From Isoetes taiwanensis (taxonomy: Eukaryota; Streptophyta; Lycopodiopsida; Isoetales; Isoetaceae): 64,000 bases of DNA. A model generated the notes under the pieces. That model saw only the letters and a list, made by a program, of their open reading frames with translations, was not told where the DNA came from and did no database searches. Position numbers and translations under genes: made by a program. Numbering within the stretch: the first letter of the stretch is position 1; every line of letters starts with the position of its first letter. The DNA is taken from positions 14,147,422-14,211,421 of the forward strand of contig JAJEKV010000033.1 in assembly GCA_021234155.1 (NCBI GenBank), in the 5' to 3' direction. Below are positions 1 to 13,300 of the stretch, piece by piece.

Positions 1-2304
1 GCTCATGGGATCAGGGTCATACCAGATCTCAGTTGCCTGGGTTACACTGCGCAATGTCGTGTATTCCAAAGCACACTGAACATTTTTAGCATTTTCTTTG
101 ACATTACAGATCTCTGGTTTTAGGTGTACATACAAGGACGGTGTTTTTATTTTCTTGGCTACATTGATGATCTCTCTTAGACGTGGAACACCAAGAGTGA
201 CATTTTTGGCACTAACACCAGCATAATGAAAGGTATTCAAGGTCATCTGAGTGGCAGGTTCACCAATTGACTGTGCTGCAACACAACCAATCATCTCACC
301 AGGTGCAACTAACGACTGTAAAAACCGTGTTTCTATCTCACCAACTAACCACTCAAATGCCTCTTTCGTGAGCCTGTACTCCTTTAGTACACGCTTGCTG
401 GCTAAAGTGCTGCGCAGGAGACAGTTGAAGAACAGGGTTGCATTTTTCTGTGCTTCAATACTAATAGGATCATCTCCTGGAACAACAAGCAGCCTCTCCT
501 GTAGCTTGTCAACATGTTCCACAATCTCCATAGGATGCATATCAGAAGGCCTTCTAAAATCAATCTTAAAAGTCTTTTGAGCATTCCATATCAGACGATT
601 AAGATTAACTGGAAGCGGCCAATTAGGATCTCCAGTTGGCACAATTTCCATACCCAGCTGCCTTCTGTCTGCTTCCAGCTTCTGAACTTCAGCGTCAAAG
701 ACATTCCGGATTTCTTGAATAGACTTAATATCTTCTGCACAATCAGCAGACATGTAATCTGGATTCCAATTTTCATTGTCTGCTTCAAACTTGTAAGTCC
801 TGTCAAACTCGTGCTTCTTCATCTTGAGTACATCCAATTTCTGTGATTCAATCCAAACAGCGTCCATACCATCCTCCCCATAAAGAAACTGAATAACATC
901 GCCTAAGGAGTTCCTCACTGTTCCATCATATTTCACCATAACATCTTCCATAGCTTTGACAAGGCGCCTCTGAATATACCCAGTTTCTGATGTTTTGACT
1001 GCAGTATCAATAAGACCTTCCCTTCCTCCCATAGCATGGAAGAAAAACTCTTGAGGAGTAAGGCCACGCAAATATGAATTCTCAACAAACCCACGACTTT
1101 CTGGTCCATAATCATCCTTAGTAAAATGAGGGAGCGTTCTGTCAATAAAGCCATATGGAATACGTTTGCCTTCAACGTTCTGTTGCCCAACACAAGCAAT
1201 CATTTGTGATATGTTAATAAAGGAACCCTTTGAGCCAGCCATCACCATAGCTTTCACGTTGTTACTTTCAGATAAACTTTTCTGAGCACTGCTACCAGCA
1301 TCATCTCGGGCCCTATTTAAAACCTGTCATCCCAAGAAAGTGTTAGTGAGCATAACAAAACCATGTTTTACAAACTCCTCTTCCAAGGGGCAGCTTTGTT
1401 GATTCTTACCTGATTTACTCGATTTTCAAAAGATTCCATCATTGTCCGGCCAGGTTGAGCCTCCAATTTCTTGTCTTGAGCCATCTTAATGAGATCCTTC
1501 ACTTGATTTTTTGCTTGGGCAATTGTTTCATTGATTTTCTCCATAGTTGAAGAATCTGCAATTGTGTCACCGATACCAATACTAAAACCTTGCTGAAGTA
1601 ACCAGTAATTGACTAGCCACTGTGTGTGCCCCAGAAACTTCCGTGCAGCATCTGGTCCAACCTCCTCCCTGTACAAATAAATTAGCATTAATGGGTTGAT
1701 CCAAGCACTTAATAGGATCAAATGTTGATATAAATCATTCCCTAGAAGGGCTTTGGTTACCAGATAACATGAATCAAACTGCCCCCAGATGTCCCCAGAG
1801 TTCTCTTGCAAAGCGTGCCTGTAATAAGCTCTCCTTTCTCAATGCGTACTTGTGTATCTCCAGGAGTGGTATAATCGCCTCCTTCCAAGTCACTATGCCA
1901 AGCCGCAGTACGTGTCAAATTAATCTGCTTAGGTATTATGAGACTGAATATCTGTTTCCCAGTCCAGAGTGGCCTCGGCTTTAAAATCGTAGGGGTTGGT
2001 ATTCTCCCATCAAAATCTTCCCACCACATCAAAATATTCATAAACACATCCTGCAAGCAGACAAAAAACCATGAAAAATCATTCTAGTGTTCTATTAATG
2101 GACAAAATGTATCTCCAAATTGCATAATAGCCAGCTTACCTTTTCAATAAATGTATCCCTCTTGGTGACCTTCCGACACCCCAAAAGGGTGTCCTGGACA
2201 ATTCCTATTACAGGTCTGTTTGATTGAGGTGAGACAATGCACTTCGGAACCAACATAAGTTCCAAGACCTCTGCTCTGGTCTCAAAAGACTGCGGGACAT
2301 GCAT

Positions 2305-2337
<33 letters not shown>

Positions 2338-4520
2338 GGGAGATGTCACACTCAAATTTAGACGGAATGTAGAATAAGGCATAATTCGAATTTTATGCCC
2401 CATAATTGACATTTTGTGAAGACTTGGTTGCCGGTTGAATAAAACAAAATCACCATCGTTAAGATGTCTTTCCACCTACAGAACAGCGATGCTTCAGAAC
2501 AGGAATCTATTTTCATGTGCATTGAATTTCACCTCCAGCCTAGAGCATTACCTTATAGCCAAGCTCCAAATGACGGTCACTGCTCTTCTTAAGGTACCTC
2601 AGGTCTAACCTTTGGCCGTCTTCTCTTATGATGTATTTAGCACCAGTTTTGCCTGGAGGGGGATGAGGCCCATACTCCACAAGCTCCTTCAATCTTTAGC
2701 AAAAGAAGTGTCAGCTATTAAGAAAACAAGCTTAAAAATCAAACTACCAAACAAACCTCTCCAAATTGTAAGGAGTGACAGTCTCTGGATATGTGAGGTT
2801 CAAGGCAATACTCCATGGGACTCCCAATTCATCAATGTTAATATTTGGATCTGGTGTAATAACTGTTCGAGCTGAGAAATCAACACGTTTACCCATCAAA
2901 TTTCCTCGTATGCGACCTTCCTTTGCTTTCAGTCGCTGACAGATAGATTTTATGGGACGCCCGGACCGTTGTGTAGCCTGCAGAAGAAAAAAAAATCAGA
3001 AACTACTATATACGCTGCCAAACAAGTCCACAAAGAGACATACCCTTGGCTGCCCTGGCAAATCGTTATCAAAATATGTGGCAATATGAAACTGCAACAA
3101 CTGAGCAAATTCGTTAATTATGTGCGTTGGAGACCCATTTTGCTCTTGTCGCTTGAGATTGTTATTATGCCGAATAATCATGGCAAGCTGATGAGTAAGG
3201 TCATCCTGTGCAGTCACAGAAAATGCAGTCAGTGGTGCACTTTATGAGTCTAATGAACTCGCACTCACTTCACTTCGAGCAGAACTGTCCATCATAACGG
3301 ATGGCCTGACAGGGGGAGGGGGAACTGGCAATACTTGTAATATCATCCAATCAGGTCGAGCATACTTTGGGTTCAGACCTAGTAAGGTGCAGTCCTCATC
3401 GCTGACACGTTTCAAAATGGCTAGAATCTGGAAAGATGGCATATAGATCTTAAATACTTGTGTAAACGAAAAAAGAAAGGCCTATTTAACACACCCTTTC
3501 AGCACTGAGTTGTTGTTTTCTTTCCACAGGCTCAGGCATGTATTGATCCTGATCTTCGTTCTTTTTGCGAGATGGTTTAAATTCTGCTACTATTTTCATT
3601 CCATCAATGGTAATCTTTGGCTGTTGTGCTCCACATCCCCCATGACGTTTCTTATTCTTTTCCTCATCTTGACCTTGATCCTCCTCAATTTCATCCCCAC
3701 CTTCGCACTTTCCTTTATTTTTACAACAGTCCAACACTCTCCTAAGCCTCTGCTTAGGATTCCGGACCTTTCTTGCTTGTTTGAACTTGGCGTCCTCCTG
3801 TGGAACACATTAATATTTAAACAGTGCTCACTGATTCCATAAAGAAGAATGTGTAATCTACTAACCTCATTCACAAGAATGCGAGAACAGTTATAGCAAA
3901 CACAACGAAGGATTGATAGAACCGTTTTAAGAAATCCAATGTGGAACATGGGCTTAGCAAGCTCCAAATGACCAAAATGGCCAGGGCATTCTGCCATTGT
4001 ACCACCACAAGTCTCACATTTTGTTGTGCGATCAATTGTTCCCAATCTTGGGTCACTGAGACCACCTGGTTTAGGTTTCCCACGATCATAGGTTTCACTG
4101 CTTTCAATTTTGCACACAGACATTTGGCGCTGTTCCATAGAAAACGTTAGAATGTCTTCAACATAGTTTAGTATCAAATTGTAAGCATCGCATTAAGCTC
4201 TTAAATGAAGAGCATAAACAAAGAAGAAAAATGAACCCAGCACTTCTAGGCAACTAAGCCCTAATCTGCATTACATAACCATAAAAGCTGCAACCGACTA
4301 TAAATGGAGCCATCAAGTGGAATGCATTGTAAGATGATTCCGTGATTTCTAACAAAAAAGATACACTATCCGTCCTGAAGGTCTTAGTGTTTCTGATTCA
4401 AGCCCTAACACATCAATGACAGGTTTGAGAACTCACGATTTCATCGGGGCTCATGATACCGAACTGCACCACTTTTACACGGGCAAGTTCTGCAGGGGAG
4501 TAAGGAAATCGTAAATCCAT
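1..4520 (-). CDS. NRPB1: RNA polymerase II largest subunit, copy 1 (5' part, exons 1-11, truncated by window edge)
   Basis: Encodes the catalytic largest subunit of nuclear RNA polymerase II. Exons on the minus strand, from splice sites and reading phase: 4437-4520, 3866-4129, 3495-3797, 3269-3427, 3044-3205, 2757-2977, 2552-2693, 2140-2475, 1761-2050, 1410-1668 and 1-1323 (continues outside). Start is the ATG giving [12 protein letters not shown], the family N-terminus; an in-frame upstream ATG exists but is not family-like. The clamp zinc ligands are Cys66, Cys69, Cys76 and His79, followed by [11 protein letters not shown]. Exon 8 is intact, with FNRQPSLHK and the Mg-binding DFDGD at residues 495-499. 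Exon 11 carries the trigger-loop region ([14 protein letters not shown]) before the window ends. All visible exons are open and all introns GT-AG. The CTD lies beyond base 1. This copy keeps conserved residues that differ in copy 2. Confidence 0.96.
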
Positions 4521-4723
4521 GGTAGCCTGCAAGAAATATTTTACAGCGCAAAGCCCTGTGGTTTGGTTTATATCAGATTTTAAAAGGCTGCCGTATTCGG
4601 CTGTTAGCTCCGGCAAGAATGAGGCGAAGGGTTTATGTTAGAGGTTTGGCGCCGGACAAGGAGCTCGAGCGGCTAAGCGCCTTCGAGTCCAACAAAGAGA
4701 ACAAAGAAAGCACAATGCTGTGC

Positions 4724-4732
4724 TTATATAAG
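4724..4732 (-). promoter_or_regulatory. Candidate TATA box of NRPB1 copy 1
   Basis: TTATATAAG on the minus strand about 205 bp upstream of the ATG, followed by a purine/pyrimidine-mixed 5' leader. A telo-box-like AAACCCTT lies closer to the gene, in the leader (about 4,626-4,633). Assignment is by motif and spacing only. Confidence 0.5.
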
Positions 4733-4982
4733 TCAAAACATGTTGCTTGTATTTTAAGACTCGGTTGGTGTTTGAAATATGCCCTCCGCATATTCTCACT
4801 TTTTGACATTACATGGTGGGATAGCGAACCTCGTATTTGTTATCCACCGTCGTGTTTAATTAATGCCCTGGTTCTCAGGTTTACAGGCTGAGATCTAATC
4901 TTAGCCGTTGATTAGAGTGATGTTACTGGCTAGTAACAGCTTCACCGGCAGACATTTTATGTTGTTTCTCATAACATCCTAA

Positions 4983-5078
4983 GTAATACAGAATAACTCC
5001 CTCCATCTTAGGGAGGGGCTTTGAAAATACGGAATAACTCCCTCCATCTTAGATCTTAGGGAGGGGCTTTGAAAACTT
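4983..5078. repeat. Short two-copy direct repeat
   Basis: AATAACTCCCTCCATCTTAG followed by GGGAGGGGCTTTGAAAA occurs twice in a row about 50 bp apart, just outside the NRPB1 duplication breakpoint. No gene is visible here. Confidence 0.8.
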
Positions 5079-5199
5079 TTATGTTGTGTGAGGGATTCAA
5101 ATCCTAGGCCTTGCTCCCTAAACCCCCCATACTTACCTGTAGGCCAAGCATTAATTTGTTAAAAAATTGGAAGTTCACATATAGTTAAGGGTGGAACCT

Positions 5200-5610
5200 G
5201 ATCAATTCAAGGATATTCTAGAATGTTCTAGATGGCTCTAGAATCTTCTAGAATCTTAATAATCTAAATAATAATGGGTAATCACCCGAGGGTACTTTCA
5301 CACCATTGGTTATGTTATCTTAAAATTTAGATTTTATCCCCACTTTAGTTACTGTAAACGAAGGTTGACATAATGGCTCTTACGCAGTACTTGTTATCTT
5401 AATATTAAAACTAACAGAATTCGTTAAGACTGGTTACGCACTTGAATTGTTATGTTAATTTTTCGCATAACATAATCCGTTAAGACCAGGTACACACTTG
5501 GATTGTTATGTAAATTTTTAGCATAATAGAATCCCTTAAGATGCATACACACATAATTACTTATGTTATTTCTTGACATAACATAATTAGTTAAAAATGC
5601 ATTCACATAT
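5200..5610. repeat. TTCTAGAAT-rich stretch followed by degenerate tandem repeat
   Basis: At 5,212-5,262 TCTAGAA/TTCTAGA palindromes recur four or five times. From about 5,345 to 5,605 an AT-rich unit of 70-80 bp (ending TTGTTATGTTAATTTTT-like, then CATAACATAATC) repeats three to four times with decay. From 5,611 to 6,187 I see nothing recognisable. Confidence 0.65.
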
Positions 5611-6187
5611 GACCAATAAGTGCTCCAAAGCAGATTCCGTTGCTCATTCTGATACCACCTACAATGAACAACCTACAACCTAGGTATCCATTGCTCCAAG
5701 AACCTAGATTTTTGTTATAATATTATATGTCCAACAGCTCTCTGTCTGAGGTACATGCCAAAACAAGATGAAAGAAAAATCACAGAAGTGAATAAATAGT
5801 TTGTGCATACACAAAAGCAACAAATATGCAATTTGTGCATACTTCTGAAATTATAACAGTAAAATAGGCAATTTGTGCATATTCCAGAACGAAAGGAGTA
5901 GAACCTGGGCACCTACATTCGCCAATAACATAAACTAGAGTTAATACAAAATACCCGAGTATTCCTGTACTGCCTAAATTAGCAAGCAATCTTCCTTAAA
6001 ATATGATACAACACAACCCTACAACTAATCTCTTTTGCATGCCAGCACTTACTGCAAAAAGCCAACACTTCGCTTGCCCTAAATATTTATGACTGGAGGG
6101 CTGGCAGAGCTTGACCATCCCAGTTTTACTCGGACCAAATAAGATTTCGTAGCTGGAAGATCGGATTGTCTGGGAAAATGGGATCCA

Positions 6188-6740
6188 CACTACAAGGGAT
6201 AGTCGACCTTCAACGACATCGAGAGGTCGTTGAACGATGTCAAATCGTCGAGGAACGACGACAACGTCGTTTGACGACGGTGACGTCGTTCAACGGCATC
6301 ACGACGTCGTTCAACGACGCCACACAGAGCTGACGTGTCCACCATGCCTGCGTGGCATGGTGCTGGCGCCACGCTGGCAAGCGTGCGTGTCGTGCCACGT
6401 GCACAAAACGTCGTTTAACGTCATCTCGTGGATCTGGCGTGGCACATCCATTTTAGCGTGATGGCTTTGCCGACATGCCGGCCGGCACGCCACCGTGTTA
6501 CGCCCGCGTCGACATGGCGTCATTGAGCGACGACTAAAAAATCGACGTGACCCGGTCGCCGGTGGCTTGGCGACATGCCAGCGGGCACGCCAAAGTGTCC
6601 CCGCCATCGTCGACATGACGTCGTTAAACGACTTAGGATATCGGCGTGGCGGCGGTTTGCTTTTGGCGTGGCGGCATCGTCCCGCACACTATTATTGTCG
6701 CAGAGCGCCACGTAAGCAACATCGTTTAACGACTTTTTTT
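6188..6740 (+). mobile_element. 5' end of a CACTA/EnSpm transposon with subterminal repeats
   Basis: Begins with CACTACAAG, the canonical CACTA terminus. It is followed by about 540 bp of GC-rich sequence full of the palindrome-prone motif ACGTCGTT(C/T)AACGAC in both orientations. Dense inverted and direct subterminal copies of a 10-15 bp motif are the hallmark of CACTA transposase-binding regions. It ends at an oligo-T/A stretch (6,733-6,782). No matching 3' end or transposase is visible downstream, so it looks truncated or reduced. Short open frames on both strands here are compositional. Confidence 0.7.
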
Positions 6741-8888
6741 TTTTTTTTTTTTTTTGGAAAAAAAAAACGTGCGGAAAAAAAACAAGGTGCTGCGTACGGA
6801 GGGTTGCCCTCCATGGCCGGAGGGTGAAGTGACTTAAATGATACTTCAAAGTCATGTTTTTACAATCAATCAAAATTGCTACTTCAAAGCAATATAGTAC
6901 TTGATACCATGACTTTATAAAATGGCCTGAAGAGATCTTTGGTGCTCGGCATAGAACAAGGATGGCAGAAGGATTAGGACAAGTGTAATATAGGAGAGAA
7001 TGGAAATACATGTTTATGAGCATAGAAATGAGAGAACTTTTTGAAGACCTCTGATCGGTTTTTTGTCGCGGAGGGCTTCAAACATCCGAGGAGCGGGTTT
7101 TGTAGAGGAATAAAACATCAACGCATAGCCTAACTCCAAACCTCGCAAGAAAAAAGTAAAACCCAATGATCGCGGGCTCGAAATGCAAGGTCTATGCAAT
7201 GCACAGACCACAAATCCCCGTCTTCATAGCTAAAGTAGTAATGGTGCACATCGTTGCTGGGTATCGTTAGAAACCTGCAAAGATAGGGAACTTGTGAAGG
7301 AAAATTTTGAAGATATTTGTGATTGCTTGTTAATTGGATTATAGTGTTAGTTAAGGTTGGAAACCTGTCTATGATGAACTTTTAGATATATGGTTTGCGT
7401 TTATTTGGCATTTTATATGTCCATTAATTTTTTATTTTGATATTTGTTTACATTTCTATGAATTGCTTGGTGTGATAAGTATTATTATTGCAAACGAATC
7501 ACTTGGAAAAGGAAAGACAAAAAGAAGCTTCTTGTTCTATAAGAATGTACCATTGGCTTATCAACATATATGCCCTACTTTGCAAATAAAAGTTTCTCTT
7601 TTTTGCCCTCCATATTATATTATCATAGAACAAATTACCATAGATCGTTGTTTAATTGGCAAAACAATGATAACTAAGCAATGTGATCAATGTTATCTTG
7701 GTTCAGCATCAAAATAATGCAATACCATACAAGATTAAATAAGATGAAGTCCATATTGTGCCAATTGCTTACTTCATAATTTGCATCATACCACATAAGC
7801 ATTGGTTTTTTACAATTTCAACTCTGGTTTCAGAGCTTCATTTCTTATGGTTTGAGAAACCTATATAAGTGTTATTGGCCTTGATGCGTGTAATGATACC
7901 TCACATTGTATTCACTTAAAGTACAAAATCAACATTCCAAAATCAACATGCCAATATGCTCACATCTTACCCATGGTAGCTGCGTTCGATTGGCTCATAT
8001 ACCATAATAACTATTTGACCTCATAACACACCATAATACCATCTTCCATCTTTCTAATCACTCTCATAAATGTCAAAAACAAACAACCCTTCATCTTTGT
8101 TATAATTAGATCAAGTGAAGGACAAATTTTTCAAGCTACTTCTCTTTTGTCCAAGCTTCCAACAAATCATGCCTTCCACTTCGGCATATCATTTCCGATC
8201 ACCAGAATTCTTGCATCTGCTAACTACTTCATGCCTTGCCAAATTGCCAATGCATAGACTCTAGTTCTTGCATATCTTTACTTCTTGCATCCCTATTTAT
8301 TCGTCAAAAAGCCATAAAATCACAATCATAAGCTATTGTTAGCAAATTGAAAGCAATTTCTACAAATTTGCCCTCTTTGGCCCTACTTTGGCTCATTGTC
8401 AGATTCTTGAAGGCCCTAAAAATTTTTAATGTGCAAAAAGTGAATCCTGAATTGATGTCCAGAACTGCCTTAAGGCCTTCTCTTCACTTATAGAGTAGGC
8501 AGATGCGTTGATATTGTTTTGGAAGTGTATCTGTATAACTAAAACGAAGCATTGCATGTGGACAATTATGAATAAACAAAAGACGAAAACAAAGTATGAA
8601 ACAAATGCAGATGGAAAATTGAAGCATTGCATACCTTGAATACTGTTGCCTAGATGTCCTTAATGCAAAGGATATCACTGTTGTTGTTGTAATATTCTGA
8701 AATGACCGGTCTGCCTTACTTATCCAGTAAGGCTTCCTATTTAAAAGCTCCCATCTGGCCAAAGACCTACCACAAAGACAAATAGTATCATTAGAGAAGA
8801 CTGATTATTCCAAGACAAGAAATGACGTGATCTCATTGCCTCAGTGTTTTATCTGTTATTGATCTTTATGAAAATACATAGATTGATT
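6741..8888. other. Spacer without recognisable gene
   Basis: AT-rich sequence with short open frames only. No conserved domain, RNA gene or transposon end was recognised on either strand. Confidence 0.6.
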
Positions 8889-8968
8889 TATAAAGGGAAC
8901 ACCGAACAAAGAAAATAAATGTCCTAGATATAAAGGGAACACCGAACAAAGAAAGTAAATGTCCTAGA
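8889..8968. repeat. 40-bp tandem duplication
   Basis: Two nearly identical 40-bp units beginning TATAAAGGGAACACCGAAC, differing at one base (AAAATAAAT versus AAAGTAAAT). Confidence 0.9.
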
Positions 8969-9059
8969 TATCTTACACATAAAAAACGATGCCCACATCC
9001 TCCTTAAAATCTCCTGTAAAAACCCCCTTAAAATCCTCCTTTTTGTGGAATAGCAATGA

Positions 9060-9625
9060 TTTTTAGAAACGGGGTATTTGGCCACATTCCCCCCTTTGTG
9101 ATTTTGTAGATTAGTATCCTCTTATTTGAAGTTTTTTTTTATATCCCCCATTGCCATATGCATTGTTCATACCCCATTTCTTATAATTAATGTTCATATC
9201 CTTTTCTAGCAACAATCCCCCTTTATGATTTTGTAGTTTAATATTCCCTTACTCGAAAATTTCTTTATTTCTACCCCATTTCGACATATGCAATATTTAT
9301 ACCCCATTTCGTGCAACTAATATTTATGCCCCTTTCCTCAACAATCCCCCTTTTATGATTTTGTAGTTTCATATCCCCTTACTCAAAATTTTCTTCATTT
9401 GTACCCCATTCCATATGTGCGTACCCCTTTAAAACAACCAATGTTCATACCCATTATGATAACAATCCCCCTTTGTGATATATACCCTCCTATAAAAAAT
9501 TCTTTCAGTTGTATTGTTTCTACATGCAATGTGTTCCCGTTTCCATATGAAACAATCCCCCATTTCCATATGCAATGTTTTAGCATGTTCCCTATTTCTG
9601 CAACCCCCCCTTTGTATTTAATAGA
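9060..9625. repeat. Degenerate C-rich tandem array, unit about 125 bp
   Basis: Four or more diverged units start with CAATCCCCCTTT(A/G)TGATTTTG and contain TACCCCATTTC and CATATGCAATGTTCATACCCC. Units begin near 9,090, 9,217, 9,340, 9,464 and (short) 9,552. The last ones are shortened. No coding potential is apparent. Confidence 0.8.
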
Positions 9626-11719
9626 CTAGTGTCCTCTTATCATGGCATCTCTTATCATGGCATGTTGTTAATGTCTATAACTTGTAAGATCCGTTAATGT
9701 AATTTCTCGACTAATACCTATTGTTGCCAAACCAAGATTTACTTCTCATTTGCTTAACGCTATAACATCATCTATAGCACCACATCATAACTTAACTACC
9801 TCACAATTTCTCACTTAAACAAAGATTTCATCTTCCTTATTTATTGCTAGACATAACAAGTATGTGTTAAAGCTGAAATAACATGAATGCCTATTGTTTG
9901 GCGATGGTTGTAACAAAAATGTGCAAATTGTAACTCCAAATGGAGTTGCAAATCCAATGTTGTGTATCCCACTGTTGTGTGACCATTTGGACGGATATTT
10001 AAAAGCAAATTGCAGTATCTGAAACTATTAAAAGCAAATTGCAGTATCTGAAACTAGTATCATATATTGACCTGCAAATTAGAGCAGAGCGGCTTGAGCT
10101 CACAATTGGGAATAAGGATTGAAAATTACTATACTTTTTGGGCTTAAAACTTTCTAATCGAATCTGCAAATTCCAGCAAAGTCTCTTGATTGAGCTTCCA
10201 GCAAAGTCTCTTGATTGAGCTTCCAGAAAAGTCTCTTGATTGAGCCAATTTGCTCTGCTCCTGCACAGAGGTTTAGCTTCAGTTTCAATACATACTCAGA
10301 ATGTGAATAGTGATTGCAATTTAAGCCAAAGTATAATTAAACTGTTAAACTTCTAAGATGCACATTGCGAAAGTATGCATACCTGCATGCAACAGGCGGA
10401 TTGTAAAAGGAAGAAACAGGCAGACTGTATAAAGAAGGAACCACAGTGAATCCAAAATTTGAGGTTTGCCATTATTACGTTAGAGCCCAGCTTGTTTGCT
10501 AAATCAAATGCATTAAATGGCATGCTAACAAATTATCATGGCTCCTATTGCAGGAAATAAGGCCAGCCCATGAGCACTACAACTGCATGAAATGAACTGT
10601 CGATCTTAGCATAAAACAATTAACTATCAAGATCTCTGTGCCAAGATCTATTGTGCAACAAGAAAGAGGAACAAATTAAAGCGCTGAGAACCTGCTTGCA
10701 TGATGTGGCCAAAGAAGAGAGGATGCAAAGCAGAATTCCAGAATAATTTAGAAGTTATGGTTGCAAACTAGATGGCCATGGCATGCAGAATAAATGGGCC
10801 TCAGGCAAAGATATTTTTCAACACAAATAACTTGTACACCTTGTTAACTAAGCCTGTACAACACGTGCAAGGACCAGATTTGTTAGGACTGTCGAAAGGC
10901 TGAGCACCTAAGCAGAACTGCCAGAGGTGTCTGGTCTAACAGTGATGTACAGAAACAGACATTGGAACTTGCCCAGCTTGAGAAAAGCAGCTATGTAGGA
11001 TCTAAAGGATGAGCAATGCATCTGCAGTGATGGTTCCCACTGCCCTAAGTTACCAGTGTAATTTTAAACATGCAACATAGTAACTCTGCCAGAATTATAT
11101 AGAACCTAGTTTAATGCTAGAAAAAAAGATCAAACCTGGCAAAGTGCCTTCCATGTATTTGAAGCATCAATTCGATCTGTAATTACAGGTTTTGCATCCA
11201 GCTTATCCAATAACCTTTTATCGCCATGGCCTTGCAGCAATAAGCCATAATAGACAAATCATGTATGCCAACAGAAAATTAAAGCGACAAATTCTTATAT
11301 GCCAGCATCTAGCCGATTTGCAAGGCATTTAGCCAGATCTTCTATCAGGTCTCGCCATAAAACACTGGCCAACACAAATTCGGCCATCTCAGATATGGGC
11401 AGCTATTTTTGTATCAGATAATGTTGAAAACGACTTCCATAGTTGAATTTGGCCATAGAAATGCATGCCATACAGTCACCTAATCTCCAAATATATGAAA
11501 AGAATGGAAAACTCTGGAGTTCGAACTGCTCCTCTCATTAAGATCTGGTGTTCTTAAAAGATACCCTTCCAAAACAGAGTCTGGTCGAACAGCCGGCCAC
11601 GCCAAGGTTAAGAAATACCAAAGCCACATCATAGAAACAATAGGATAATCGCCATGCGCTCTTGAGAATGGACTGCCGGAACACTGACGACAAAACCCTA
11701 TTCGGCAAAAGCGAGAAAT
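9626..11719. other. Spacer with two small tandem duplications
   Basis: Contains a 30-bp duplication at 10,001-10,057 (AAAAGCAAATTGCAGTATCT) and three 25-bp units at 10,171-10,245 (TTCCAGCAAAGTCTCTTGAT). Otherwise no gene, RNA or transposon signature was recognised. Confidence 0.6.
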
Positions 11720-11925
11720 AAACTCGAGCTTGCTCGGCAAAATCAACAGGAAAAACAACTTGCTTGTTGAGAATGCATGGTCGCCAGATAAGGAAAAACA
11801 GGGATCAACAGGAAATAAAACTGAGGAAAGACAGGGATTAACACGCAAAAACTTATGGAAAAACAAGGATCCGACGCAAAAAACAGGGAAAAACAGAGGA
11901 TCAACAAGGAAGACGGCATGGCCGT
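11720..11925. repeat. Degenerate AACAGGGA-type repeat
   Basis: Loose repetition of AAAAACAGGGATCAACA and similar words (about 35 bp apart, five or six times). It produces open frames on both strands that look like repeat translation, not genes. Confidence 0.5.
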
Positions 11926-12114
11926 CATCGCCATAGCCACCGCCTGCGAAGGAATGGGGCTGGATGACCTAGCATTTACAGGCAGCAGCCAGTTTTTAGC
12001 AGTCATCAGCATATGCTAGGTATATGCCAGCATATACTTGAATATGCCCACATACCCACATAAACGAGGGTTTGCCCCCTTAGGGGCAACCCAAAAATAA
12101 TACTGACGTCGCTT

Positions 12115-13300
12115 ATCGTTTGGAATGCCAAAATTACTCTAGGGACCAAGTTACACGGTCAGTTTTGCAAAAAAACAACACACTTACGCCCTACATTGCA
12201 GTATTCAACAGCCACCTCCTAGGCCAATTGACTACGAGTGTGTTGGACATGAGATAGTTCGGCGCTTCTTCGAGAAGGGGTGGCCTTCTGGCCACAAAAC
12301 TTGGTCCCTAGGGCAATGTCGACGTTCTGAGTCCATTGGCGAGAGGCAGATCCTGCGATTCCGGAGAGGGAAGTTGCCCGTCCGTCGTCGGGGCCGCCGG
12401 GGAGAGGACTTTTGGGGCAAAATTTGTTTCCGGGTGGTTTTAGGGTCCGTGCTTGCGGCGTCAACACCCCCTCACGTCAAGACGGCGGCGCAAGGTCCTA
12501 GTCAAATCGACAAGGATAGAGCCTCTCAAACATAAACCCTATGAGTTGCCGGGTTCTAGCAAGGTTTGCGTTTTGGGTGCCGAAGTTTTGGTCTTTTGCA
12601 CTTGGGACATGGCCGATCACATGCGATTGAGAACGCGAAGCAAGGGGCCCGGCGGAATGGAGTTTGGACGTATACTCCTCCCGTTGTGGCGGTTAGAAGT
12701 CAAGGGCCGCTTTTGCGGTAGCAAGACATTAAGTAAATTAAGTAATTAATGCATAGTACGGACTTAAATTCTAATTTTTTGTCACTAGCTTCCTAAGTCA
12801 TCGCCAACATACAGGCCAACTTTCAAAAATTTTGGATAAGGTTTAGATCAAATAGTTTGCATTAGAATGGTCCCGGGACTGTTGTTGCAAAACTGAGCCG
12901 GCACACTTGCCCAAGTCAAACAAGGCGGGACCTTGCAAGGCCTCCTCATTAGAGGGGAGAGTCCCGAACCCCATGAGGCGAGCCCCAAAAGCTTCCCCGA
13001 GGCAGACCTTTCTCGGCGGCCGCTCACGGGGCGACGCTAAAGACCACACTCGACGGATCTCGGTTCCCGTATCAGGCCGTTGAATCCTTTGTTCAAGGAA
13101 CACGGTCCAGAAGGTCCAAAAATCCAACATCCGTCCGGAGAACATATCAAACCGCGAAGCGTCCTGCGGGCGACATGTAGAAACCAAAGTGTTTTGTCGT
13201 TCGGACATTGCGGATGCTCCGAAATGGCGATTCGACTTCGCCACATCGTCTGGAATGCCAAAATTACCCTAGGGACCAAGAATGCCCTACATTGCAAAGA
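12115..13300 (-). repeat. GC-rich repeat unit, inverted copy
   Basis: The reverse complement matches blocks of the array at 22,080-25,765. 12,232-12,420 matches the part ending near 25,760 (AATGGACTCAGAACGTCGAC). 13,045-13,245 matches 22,095-22,230 and 24,745-24,950 (TGGCGAAGTCGAATCGCC). The unit is bounded at both ends by a 30-bp direct repeat (GGAATGCCAAAATTAC...AGGGACCAAG at 12,121 and 13,254). GC content is far above its surroundings. I recognise no protein. Confidence 0.75.

Larger units (their letters stand above)
1..4973. repeat. NRPB1 segmental duplication, copy 1
   Basis: Base 1 matches 33,473 and the match runs through exons, introns and promoter to about 4,973. I see roughly 20 substitutions and one single-base indel over the first 4.6 kb. 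Small indels become denser upstream of the TATA box (4,755-4,880), then similarity ends abruptly just after a shared TTTCTCATA. Confidence 0.97.
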
